64,000 nucleotides of DNA from Streptomyces griseiscabiei. GTDB taxonomy: Bacteria; Actinomycetota; Actinomycetes; Streptomycetales; Streptomycetaceae. The stretch spans positions 3,761,001-3,825,000 of the forward strand of contig NZ_JAGJBZ010000001.1 in NCBI RefSeq assembly GCF_020010925.1, written 5' to 3'. Positions 9,085 to 16,658 of the stretch are shown in pieces (positions within the stretch are counted from its first letter, which is position 1; each line of letters begins with the position of its first letter). The position numbers were made by a program, and so were the translations under genes. Below the pieces are notes generated by a model that saw nothing but the letters and a program-made list of their open reading frames with translations, had not been told where the DNA came from and did no database searches.

Positions 9085-10059
9085 TCAGCCCAGATGCTTC
9101 TTCACTTCCGCCGCCGCCTCGTCGCCGTACGCCTTCTCGAACCGGTCCATGAAGTGCGCCCGGCGCAACGCGTACTCCTGCGTGCCCACCGTCTCGATGA
9201 CCAGCGTGGCGAGCATGCAGCCGACCTGCGCCGCCCGCTCCAGCGAGACACCCCAGGCCAGGCCCGAGAGGAAGCCCGCGCGGAACGCGTCGCCGACGCC
9301 CGTGGGCTCGACCTTGCGCTCCTCCTCGGGGCAGCCGACCTCGATCGGGTCCTCGCCGGCCCGCTCGATCCGGACGCCCCGCGCGCCGAGGGTGGTGACC
9401 CGGTGGCCGACCCGGCCGAGGATCTCCTCGTCGGACCAGCCGGTCTTGGACTCGATGAGGCCCTTCTCGTACTCGTTGGAGAACAGGTACGTCGCGCCGT
9501 CCAGCAGTATCCGGATCTCGTCGCCGTCCATGCGGGCGATCTGCTGGGAGAAGTCCGCGGCGAACGGGATGTTCCGGGAGCGGCACTCCTCGGTGTGGCG
9601 GAGCATGCCCTCCGGGTCGTCCGCGCCGATGAGGACGAGGTCGAGGCCGCCGACGCGGTCGGCGACGGTCTTCAGCTCGATGAGCCGGGCCTCGCTCATC
9701 GCGCCGGTGTAGAAGGAGCCGATCTGGTTGTGGTCGGCGTCCGTGGTGCACACGAAACGGGCCGTGTGCAGCGTCTCGGAGATGCGGACGGAGGCGGTGT
9801 CCACCCCGTGCCGGTCGAGCCACGCGCGGTACTCGTGGAAGTCGGAGCCCGCCGCGCCGACCAGGATCGGGCGGGTGCCGAGCTGTCCCATGCCGAACGC
9901 GATGTTCGCGCCGACACCGCCCCGGCGTACGTCGAGCTGGTCCACGAGGAAGGAGAGGGAGACCGTGTGCAGCTGGTCCGCGACGAGTTGGTCGGCGAAG
10001 CGGCCCGGGAAGGTCATCAGATGGTCGGTGGCGATGGAGCCGGAGACTGCGATACGCAC
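9085..10059 (-). CDS. adoK: PfkB-family kinase, probably adenosine kinase (AdoK-like)
   Basis: 324-aa ribokinase-fold enzyme. The PfkB signature EPTGVGDAFR is at 251-260 with the catalytic base D257, and the substrate-side RGGVGANIAFG is near 46-56. The N-terminal line IAVSGSIATDHLMTFPGRF and the stretches SLSFLVD and FYTGAMSEAR closely match my memory of M. tuberculosis adenosine kinase (Rv2202c), a bacterial enzyme of ribokinase type that makes AMP from adenosine. Position next to oxidase genes is also shared. Start GTG at 10059; the open frame runs further upstream but nothing upstream resembles the family. Confidence 0.85.
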   Translation of the reverse strand: MRIAVSGSIATDHLMTFPGRFADQLVADQLHTVSLSFLVDQLDVRRGGVGANIAFGMGQLGTRPILVGAAGSDFHEYRAWLDRHGVDTASVRISETLHTARFVCTTDADHNQIGSFYTGAMSEARLIELKTVADRVGGLDLVLIGADDPEGMLRHTEECRSRNIPFAADFSQQIARMDGDEIRILLDGATYLFSNEYEKGLIESKTGWSDEEILGRVGHRVTTLGARGVRIERAGEDPIEVGCPEEERKVEPTGVGDAFRAGFLSGLAWGVSLERAAQVGCMLATLVIETVGTQEYALRRAHFMDRFEKAYGDEAAAEVKKHLG

Positions 10060-10194
10060 GGCGAGGACACGCTCCTGCGAAGGGAGAGGGGATTGACAGT
10101 TCACGCTACCGGGTCGTCCGCGTGCTCTGAAGCAGGCGAAACTACCCGATAGTAGGTCTTTCTTCGTGGGGTTTCCGGTGCGTACGGTGCCGTT

Positions 10195-10404
10195 ATGACG
10201 AACCCCAAGATCCACGGCACCGTCCCGTTCGACCAGGACGGCGGCCTCGCGGCGCTGCGTGGCGACTGCGCGCGGATGGTTCCGCACTGGGCGGCCCCCG
10301 CGAAGGTCATTACGGCTCCGGTGTCTCCTTCGCTCATTCACGGGGTGACGGTGCCGGTGACGTCCGCGCGGCTGGTGGACGCGATGCCGGTGTACGGCGG
10401 CTGA
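10195..10404 (+). CDS. Small conserved-looking protein of unknown function (69 aa)
   Basis: Begins MTNPKIHGTVPFDQDGG and ends in VYGG. It has no membrane segment and no recognised motif. Support for a real gene is strong GC bias at the third codon position through most of the frame and TACGGT exactly six bases before the ATG, the pattern of leaderless Streptomyces genes. It is divergent from the adenosine-kinase-like gene and precedes the large anchored protein gene by 84 bp. I do not recognise the family. Confidence 0.55.
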   Translation: MTNPKIHGTVPFDQDGGLAALRGDCARMVPHWAAPAKVITAPVSPSLIHGVTVPVTSARLVDAMPVYGG

Positions 10405-10488
10405 GGGAACCGTCGGCTCCTCCGCCGCGTCCCATCGCCGTCCCCCGTATAGGGGAGGCGGTGTACGACCTGCCGAAGGAGCGATGCG

Positions 10489-12267
10489 GTGAACCCCGAG
10501 CGACCCGACACCCCCGAGAACCCGGACGAGGGCCCCGGGCCCGACGCCACCGAGGAGCTCAGGGCTGCCGAGGACGACGCCACCGGGGACGACGCCGACG
10601 GGACCGCCGCGGCCGGCGAGGCCGAGGCGGATGAGTCCGCGGAGGCCGAGGAGTCCGCAGCGACCGGTGAGCCGGACGAGGCCAAGGCCGGTGAGCGCGA
10701 CGAGGTGGTGGCGGAGGCCGGTGCCGGCGCCGGTGCCGTCGACGAGGGTGCCGACGCCGGTGAGGTCGTGGCTGTCGGCGGGGCCGGGCGTCCGCGCCGG
10801 CGGCGCTCCCGGGTGGCCGTCGCCTCCGTGGCCGCCGCCGTGCTGCTGGTCGGGGGCGGTGGGGCACTGCTCGCCTCGACCTCGTCCGGCGGATCCGGCG
10901 GTGGAGGGGGATCGGCCGCGCCCGGTGGCGACGGCACTCCCCCGCCGCTCGCGCTGGACGGCTGGACCGACGGCGGTTCGAACGGCATCGCGCCCGGTGA
11001 GCCGGACCCCGGCGGGGTGACCTACCGCGCGGACGGCGAACTGCCCGACGGCCCCGGTTCCGCTCCCGTGTACCGCGTCGAGGGCCGGGTGACGGCCGCC
11101 GAGGTCACACGGCTCGCGAAGGCGCTCGGGGTGGAGGGCACCCCCACGGCCGAGGGCGACGCCTGGCAGGTGGGGGCGGCCGGGGACGGTTCGGGGCCGA
11201 TGCTGCGGGTCACCAGGCAGGCGCCGGGGGCCTGGACGTTCAACCGCTACACGCCGGGCGGCGACAACTGCCAGAAGGTGGACGTCTGCGCCTCCGGCAC
11301 GGCCGAGGGCGGCGACCCGGTGAGCGAGGCGGCGGCGAGGAAGGCCGCGGCGCCGGTGCTCAAGGCCGTCGGGCAGGACGACGCCAAGCTCGACGCCGGC
11401 CAGCTCATGGGCGCCGTCCGGGTGGTGAACGCGGACCCCGAGGTCGGCGGACTGCCCACGCACGGCTGGACCACCGGCGTCCAGATCGGCGCCGACGGCC
11501 AGGTGGTCGGCGGCAGCGGCAACCTGAAGTCGCCGGTGAAGGGCGACACGTATCCCGTCGTGGACGCGGAGCGGGCGCTGGAGCTGCTGAACAGCCCGGG
11601 TCAGGGCGTCGGCACCGGGCGCGGCGGCATCGGCGGCTGCACGGGCCCTGTACCGCTGGAGGGCGAGAACGGGATCGGCCCGGCCGGGGAGAGCGCGACG
11701 GCCGGGGCGGAGGAGACGCCGTGCGAGCGGATGACCGCGCTGCCGAAGCCGGAGCCGGTCACCGTCGAGAAGGCGGTGTTCGGGCTGGCCTCGCACCAGG
11801 TGGACGGCCGCCCGGCGCTGGTGCCGTCCTGGATGTTCGAGGTACGGCCGACGGGGGCCGGGGACACCTACACGGTGACGCGTCCGGCGGTCGACCCGGA
11901 GTATCTGGCCTCCCCCGAGCCCCGCTCGGAGCCGACCGGGAAGCCCCGCGTGCCGGGTGACACCCCGTCCACCGGTCCGGACTCGCGCGATGTGGAGGTG
12001 CAGGGCTACTCGGTCGACGGCGACGAGCTGACCGTGACCTTCTGGGGCGGGGTGTGCGGCGACTACAGCGCCTCGGTGAGCGAGGGGCCGGGCGAGGTGA
12101 CGGTCACCGTGACCGACACCCCCTGGGAGGGCAAGGTCTGCATCATGATCGCCAAGGCGATGGAGCGGACGGTCCGGCTGGACGAGCCGCTGGGCGACCG
12201 GAAGGTGGTCGGGTCGGACGGCGAGGTGATCCCGAAGGGCGGGATCACGGAGCTGGAGCCGCGGTAG
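10489..12267 (+). CDS. Large membrane-anchored extracytoplasmic protein, unknown function
   Basis: 592 aa, starting at GTG with GAAGGAG upstream. Residues 1-100 are disordered and extremely rich in Glu, Asp and Ala; a basic RPRRRRSR stretch leads into one membrane helix (about 108-130); the rest, after a Gly/Ser linker, is predicted outside the cell. The outer part has two Cys pairs (NCQKVDVC and later C residues) that may form disulfides and an anti-sigma/sensor-like type II topology. No catalytic motif is recognised. The acidic cytoplasmic tail could bind partners or counter-ions. It is followed by a strong stem-loop. Confidence 0.85.
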   Translation: MNPERPDTPENPDEGPGPDATEELRAAEDDATGDDADGTAAAGEAEADESAEAEESAATGEPDEAKAGERDEVVAEAGAGAGAVDEGADAGEVVAVGGAGRPRRRRSRVAVASVAAAVLLVGGGGALLASTSSGGSGGGGGSAAPGGDGTPPPLALDGWTDGGSNGIAPGEPDPGGVTYRADGELPDGPGSAPVYRVEGRVTAAEVTRLAKALGVEGTPTAEGDAWQVGAAGDGSGPMLRVTRQAPGAWTFNRYTPGGDNCQKVDVCASGTAEGGDPVSEAAARKAAAPVLKAVGQDDAKLDAGQLMGAVRVVNADPEVGGLPTHGWTTGVQIGADGQVVGGSGNLKSPVKGDTYPVVDAERALELLNSPGQGVGTGRGGIGGCTGPVPLEGENGIGPAGESATAGAEETPCERMTALPKPEPVTVEKAVFGLASHQVDGRPALVPSWMFEVRPTGAGDTYTVTRPAVDPEYLASPEPRSEPTGKPRVPGDTPSTGPDSRDVEVQGYSVDGDELTVTFWGGVCGDYSASVSEGPGEVTVTVTDTPWEGKVCIMIAKAMERTVRLDEPLGDRKVVGSDGEVIPKGGITELEPR

Positions 12268-12292
12268 GCCGGGGCCTCCCGTTCCCGGGCAT

Positions 12293-12333
12293 ACGAAGGC
12301 GGCGTCCCCCTCGGAGGGGGACGCCGCCTTCGT
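12293..12333. terminator. Bidirectional stem-loop terminator
   Basis: A perfect 19-bp inverted repeat (arms 12293-12311 and 12315-12333) with a 3-base loop sits between the convergent large anchored-protein gene and erpA. It is one of the strongest hairpins in the window. Confidence 0.85.
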
Positions 12334-12382
12334 CGTACCCGTGTGTCGCGCGAACGCGTACCGCCGACGCGCGGGCGGGACC

Positions 12383-12739
12383 CTAGTTGAAGGAGTCGCC
12401 GCAGGCGCAGGAGCCCGTCGCGTTCGGGTTGTCGATGGTGAAGCCCTGCTTCTCGATGGTGTCGACGAAGTCGATGGTGGCGCCGCCCAGGTACGGGGCG
12501 CTCATACGGTCGGTGACGACCTTCACACCGTCGAAGTCCTTCTCCACGTCGCCGTCGAGCGAGCGCTCGTCGAAGAAGAGCTGGTAGCGCAGGCCGGAGC
12601 AGCCGCCGGGCTGAACGGCGACGCGCAGCGCCAGGTCGTCACGGCCTTCCTGGTCGAGCAGGGCCCTGACCTTGGCCGCGGCGGCGTCGGTCACGATGAT
12701 GCCGTCGGTGACGGTGCCGGTCTCGTCCGATACGGACAT
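12383..12739 (-). CDS. erpA: Iron-sulfur cluster insertion protein ErpA (A-type carrier)
   Basis: 118-aa A-type carrier that delivers Fe-S clusters to target enzymes. The three cluster cysteines are present: C47 in GGCSGLRY, and C111 and C113 in SCACGDSF. It is divergent from nadA, which encodes a 4Fe-4S enzyme and is therefore a likely client, and lies close to the cysteine desulfurase gene. Length is normal for HesB/IscA/ErpA proteins. Confidence 0.95.
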   Translation of the reverse strand: MSVSDETGTVTDGIIVTDAAAAKVRALLDQEGRDDLALRVAVQPGGCSGLRYQLFFDERSLDGDVEKDFDGVKVVTDRMSAPYLGGATIDFVDTIEKQGFTIDNPNATGSCACGDSFN

Positions 12740-12848
12740 CTACATCTCTCCCGGGTTGTACGGAGACTGCTTGCCGACGATGGCAACCGCCGGAGTCCCG
12801 GATTCATTCCGGGCCGCGCGGAATTTCGTGCGCGTCTCTCTTCATGCT

Positions 12849-12880
12849 CGCACATGGCCGGTGGAACCCGGCCATGTGCG
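12849..12880. promoter_or_regulatory. 13-bp hairpin in the erpA-nadA divergent gap
   Basis: Arms CGCACATGGCCGG and CCGGCCATGTGCG are perfectly complementary around a 6-base loop. It lies between two divergent genes, where a normal terminator is not needed, so it may be part of the erpA leader RNA or a protein-binding site. Confidence 0.5.
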
Positions 12881-12912
12881 GGGGAACGCGTACCGGCCTC
12901 GGCAGCCGGGAT

Positions 12913-12973
12913 TCACGTCACATCGACGCTATGGCCATCGTCAACATGACGTGAAGCGGTTATCATAGATAAC
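12913..12973. promoter_or_regulatory. Candidate operators upstream of nadA
   Basis: TCACGTCA (12913-12920) and TGACGTGA (12947-12954) are perfect inverted copies 26 bases apart. Five bases on lies GTTATC-ATA-GATAAC (12959-12973), another palindrome, just ahead of the nadA ribosome site AAAAGGA (12986-12992). The AT-rich patch probably includes the -10 region. The regulator is not known; the motif does not match an NrtR site that I remember. Confidence 0.45.
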
Positions 12974-13001
12974 GTCAATTCGACGAAAAGGATAGCCCGC
13001 C

Positions 13002-14180
13002 ATGTCCCAGACCCAGGAGCTCGACGTACAGCCGACGCCCCTCGCCCTGCTGCTGCTCGGCCGTGAGGCCGACCCGAGGAGCGAGCGGGGTGTCGAGTGC
13101 CCGGGCGACCTCCCCTCCCCGTCCGACCCCGACCTGGTGGAGCGCGCCCGCGCGGCCAAGGAGAAGCTCGGGGACAAGGTCTTCGTGCTCGGCCACCACT
13201 ACCAGCGCGACGAGGTCATCCAGTTCGCGGACGTCACCGGCGACTCCTTCAAGCTGGCCCGGGACGCGGCGGCGCGGCCCGAGGCGGAGTACATCGTGTT
13301 CTGCGGTGTGCACTTCATGGCCGAGTCCGCGGACATCCTCACCGGCGACGAGCAGAAGGTCGTCCTGCCCGACCTGGCCGCCGGCTGCTCGATGGCCGAC
13401 ATGGCGACGGCCGAGCAGGTCGCCGAGTGCTGGGACGTGCTGACCGAGGCCGGCATAGCCGAGCAGGTCGTGCCCGTCTCGTACATGAACTCCTCGGCCG
13501 ACATCAAGGCCTTCACCGGCAAGCACGGCGGCACGATCTGCACCTCGTCGAACGCGAAGCGGGCCCTGGACTGGGCCTTCGAGCAGGGTGAGAAGGTGCT
13601 GTTCCTGCCGGACCAGCACCTCGGGCGCAACACCGCCGTACGGGACATGGGCATGTCGCTCGACGACTGCGTCCTCTACAACCCGCACAAGCCGAACGGC
13701 GGCCTGACCGTCGAGCAGCTGCGGGCCGCGAAGATGATCCTGTGGCGGGGCCACTGCTCGGTGCACGGCCGCTTCAGCCTGCAGTCCGTGAACGACGTAC
13801 GCGAGCGGATCCCGGGCGTCAACGTGCTGGTCCACCCCGAGTGCAAGCACGAGGTCGTGGCGGCGGCGGACCACGTCGGCTCGACCGAGTACATCATCAA
13901 GGCGCTGGAGGCGGCGCCCGCCGGTTCCAAGTGGGCCATCGGCACCGAGCTGAACCTGGTGCGGCGGCTGGCGAACCGTTTCGCGCCCGAGGGCAAGGAG
14001 ATCGTCTTCCTCGACCGCACGGTCTGCTTCTGCTCCACGATGAACCGCATCGACCTGCCCCACCTGGTGTGGACCCTGGAGTCCCTCGCCGAGGGCAACC
14101 TGGTCAACCGCATCGAGGTCGACAAGGAGACCGAGGCGTTCGCGAAGCTGGCGCTGGAGCGGATGCTCGCGCTGCCGTAG
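13002..14180 (+). CDS. nadA: Quinolinate synthase (NadA)
   Basis: 392-aa 4Fe-4S enzyme that condenses iminoaspartate with dihydroxyacetone phosphate to give quinolinate for NAD synthesis. Candidate cluster cysteines are in VFCGVHFMAES (C101), GHCSVHGRF and CFCSTMN (C342/C344), and the substrate motif GHHYQRDEV is near residue 64. The 45-residue N-terminal extension before VERARAAKEKLG is typical of actinobacterial NadA. No nadB or nadC is adjacent. It is convergent with the kinase gene with a 21-bp gap. Confidence 0.96.
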   Translation: MSQTQELDVQPTPLALLLLGREADPRSERGVECPGDLPSPSDPDLVERARAAKEKLGDKVFVLGHHYQRDEVIQFADVTGDSFKLARDAAARPEAEYIVFCGVHFMAESADILTGDEQKVVLPDLAAGCSMADMATAEQVAECWDVLTEAGIAEQVVPVSYMNSSADIKAFTGKHGGTICTSSNAKRALDWAFEQGEKVLFLPDQHLGRNTAVRDMGMSLDDCVLYNPHKPNGGLTVEQLRAAKMILWRGHCSVHGRFSLQSVNDVRERIPGVNVLVHPECKHEVVAAADHVGSTEYIIKALEAAPAGSKWAIGTELNLVRRLANRFAPEGKEIVFLDRTVCFCSTMNRIDLPHLVWTLESLAEGNLVNRIEVDKETEAFAKLALERMLALP

Positions 14181-14201
14181 CCCGCGGCCCCCGTCCCGCG
14201 C

Positions 14202-16499
14202 TCACCCCGACACGGGCTCCCGGTCGGGGTGGGCGGGGTCGAGGGAGAACAGGGTACCGTCGGGGACGGCCACGAACAGCGCTCCCTCGTGGGGCAGCGT
14301 CCAGGGAGCGGCGCCCTGAAAGGGCCAGGTCGGCGTGGCACGGGGCAGCGTCTCCCACAGCAGGGTGCCCTTGACCCGGTCGAGGGCCGCGACCCGGCCG
14401 GTGGTGCTGGCCAGGTAGACGGTGCCCGACGCGGCGTCGTACCCGGGCGCGCCCGGCCGTTCCAGGCTGGTCCGGGTCCGCCACAGCAGTTCGCCCGTGT
14501 GCGGGGACACGGCGGTCACCTGGCCGCCGGAGCGGGTGAACACCAGCACGTCGCCCGCCAGGGCCGCCCGGCCGCGCCCGTACTCGCCCTTGCCGCCGGG
14601 CTTGGTCGTCACCCGGTTCCCGGTCTCCAGGTCCAGGAGCAGGATCGTCTCGTACGCCGGGTCGCTGCCGGGGGTGGCGTCGGTGTTCTCGGTGTGCTCG
14701 GTGTTCTCCACGACCAGGACCAGGTCTCCCTGCCGCACGCCGAGCAGGACGCTGTTCAGCGGCACCTTCACGGTCCTGGCCGAGCCGTCGGCGCGGTCCA
14801 CGACCAGGACCCGGGACTCCGGGTTCGCCGCCTTGGCCTCCCGGGTCACCGGCCGGCAGTGCGCGTAGGTGCCCGCCCCGGCGGTGGTGAACGCGCAGGC
14901 GTGGCCGACCGGCATCGGCAGGGACCAGCGCTCGGCGCCCGTCCGCGGTGACCGGGCCGTGACCGTCACACCGTCGGGTTCGGGCACGAGGACGAGGTCG
15001 CCGGTGAGCGCCGGGTCGATCTCGTTGCTGTTCGTCCGCCGGGTCCACAGCCGCTCCCCGGTGTCCGCGTCGAGGGCGACGAGATCGACCGGGTCCACCA
15101 CGGGTTCACCGCTGAAGACGGTCTGCCGCACGAGGACGGTGCCGTCCCGGACTCCGAGGACCGAGGCGTAGTACCGGTCCCGCGCGTGGCCGGCCGGTGC
15201 GAGGTCGGCCCGCCAGACGATTTTTCCGGTCCCGCTGTCGACGCGGACCGGGAGGACTCCGTCGCCCCCGCAGTAGACGGCGTTCCCGTGCGCCTGGCAG
15301 GAGGGCGCGCCGCCGGTGTTGCCGTCGTTCACCGCGAGCGGCTGCCGGGTGCCCGCCGGGCCCTTCGCGAACACCGTCGTCTGCCAGGGCCGCCAGCCGT
15401 CGGGCGGGGCCGTCCAGCGGGAGGTCGAGGTCGGCTTCGGTGCCGCCGTGTCGGTGGTGTCCGTGTCGCCCGGTCCCAGCAGATAGGCGGTCAGCCCGAG
15501 GACCAGGGCGCCCGCGGTGCCGGTGACGGCGAGCAGTTGCCGGACCCGGCGCCGGCGGGCGGGCCGCGGGGCCGGTCCGGGGTCCGTCGCGGGGGCCGGG
15601 CGGGGCTCCGCGGTGGACGCCGGGCGGGGCTCGGTCGCGACGTCCTCGGTGTCCGTGCGCGGTGCCGCCGCCGGGAGGTCGTCCGGCCCCGGTTCGGGCA
15701 GGACGGCCGCGAACTCCCGGGCCAGCTCGTCGAGTCCGGGCCGGTCGGCGGCGTCCTTGGCCAGACAGCGTTCCAGGATCGCGCGCAGCGGAGCGTCCAC
15801 GCCGTCCAGCACGGGTTCGTCGTGGACCACCCGGTAGGCCGTCAGATAGGGGCTGTCCGCGTCGAAGGGGCCCCGTCCGGTGAGGGCGTACACCAGCAGG
15901 GTGCCGAGCGAGAAGACGTCCGAGGACGGGCCGGCGGTGCGGGCGTCGGTGAGCTGTTCCGGGGACATGAACGGCGGGGTGCCGATCATCTGTCCGGTCT
16001 CGGTCAGGCTGAGGTTCTCCGCCGCGCGGGAGATGCCGAAGTCGATGACGCGGGGGCCGTCGTCCGCGATCAGGACGTTGGCCGGCTTCAGGTCCCGGTG
16101 CACCACACCGGCCCGGTGGATCTCCCGCAGCGCCTCGACGAGCCCCAGCGCGAGGGGGCGCAGCGCACCGGCGCGGAGCGGGCCCCGGTCGCGGATCAGC
16201 TGGGCGAGGGAGCGGCCGGGCACGTACTGGGTCGCCATCCAGGGGCGTACGGCCTCCGGGTCGGCGTCCACGACCGGGGCGGTGAAGGCTCCGCTGACCT
16301 TGCGGACGGCCTCGATCTCCTGCCGGAACCGGGCGCGGAAGACGGGGTCCTGCGCGTACTGGGCGTGCACCACCTTCACGGCGACCTCGCGGCCGGAACG
16401 CGCTCTGGCCCGGTAGACGACGCCCATACCGCCGTTGCCGAGCCGGTCGACCACTTTGTACCCGCCGACCGATCTCGGGTCGTCGCTGTGCAGGGCCAC
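14202..16499 (-). CDS. Membrane Ser/Thr protein kinase with extracellular PQQ-type beta-propeller
   Basis: 765 aa from the GTG at 16499, which has GGAAGGA eight bases upstream; an ATG 12 codons earlier has none. The N-terminal 270 residues are a Hanks-type kinase with Gly loop GNGGMGVVY, catalytic HRDLKPANV and DFG. A Pro/Ala-rich juxtamembrane stretch (about 270-320) leads to one membrane helix (near 325-345). The outer 400 residues are a PQQ-like propeller with repeated blades such as GERLWTRRT, GAERWSLPM and GELLWRTRT. The outside domain presumably senses a ligand or wall component; ligand unknown. Confidence 0.93.
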   Translation of the reverse strand: MALHSDDPRSVGGYKVVDRLGNGGMGVVYRARARSGREVAVKVVHAQYAQDPVFRARFRQEIEAVRKVSGAFTAPVVDADPEAVRPWMATQYVPGRSLAQLIRDRGPLRAGALRPLALGLVEALREIHRAGVVHRDLKPANVLIADDGPRVIDFGISRAAENLSLTETGQMIGTPPFMSPEQLTDARTAGPSSDVFSLGTLLVYALTGRGPFDADSPYLTAYRVVHDEPVLDGVDAPLRAILERCLAKDAADRPGLDELAREFAAVLPEPGPDDLPAAAPRTDTEDVATEPRPASTAEPRPAPATDPGPAPRPARRRRVRQLLAVTGTAGALVLGLTAYLLGPGDTDTTDTAAPKPTSTSRWTAPPDGWRPWQTTVFAKGPAGTRQPLAVNDGNTGGAPSCQAHGNAVYCGGDGVLPVRVDSGTGKIVWRADLAPAGHARDRYYASVLGVRDGTVLVRQTVFSGEPVVDPVDLVALDADTGERLWTRRTNSNEIDPALTGDLVLVPEPDGVTVTARSPRTGAERWSLPMPVGHACAFTTAGAGTYAHCRPVTREAKAANPESRVLVVDRADGSARTVKVPLNSVLLGVRQGDLVLVVENTEHTENTDATPGSDPAYETILLLDLETGNRVTTKPGGKGEYGRGRAALAGDVLVFTRSGGQVTAVSPHTGELLWRTRTSLERPGAPGYDAASGTVYLASTTGRVAALDRVKGTLLWETLPRATPTWPFQGAAPWTLPHEGALFVAVPDGTLFSLDPAHPDREPVSG

Positions 16500-16602
16500 G
16501 CCCGGGTCCTTCCCCCGCGAACCAGTTCGAGGCACAGGATACGTAATGACGGATCACGGGCGCCGGTGCACGGACGGCGGTACGCGCACGGCGCAACGCG
16601 AA

Positions 16603-16641
16603 CGGCCGGGTCCCGAACGCCTCGCGTTCGGGACCCGGCCG
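16603..16641 (-). terminator. Stem-loop terminator after the RND exporter gene
   Basis: A perfect 18-bp inverted repeat (16603-16620 with 16624-16641, loop CTC) lies just past the stop codon of the minus-strand RND gene and upstream of the kinase start, so it should insulate the two. Confidence 0.8.
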
Positions 16642-16658
16642 CCGCCGGCCTCGGGAGG

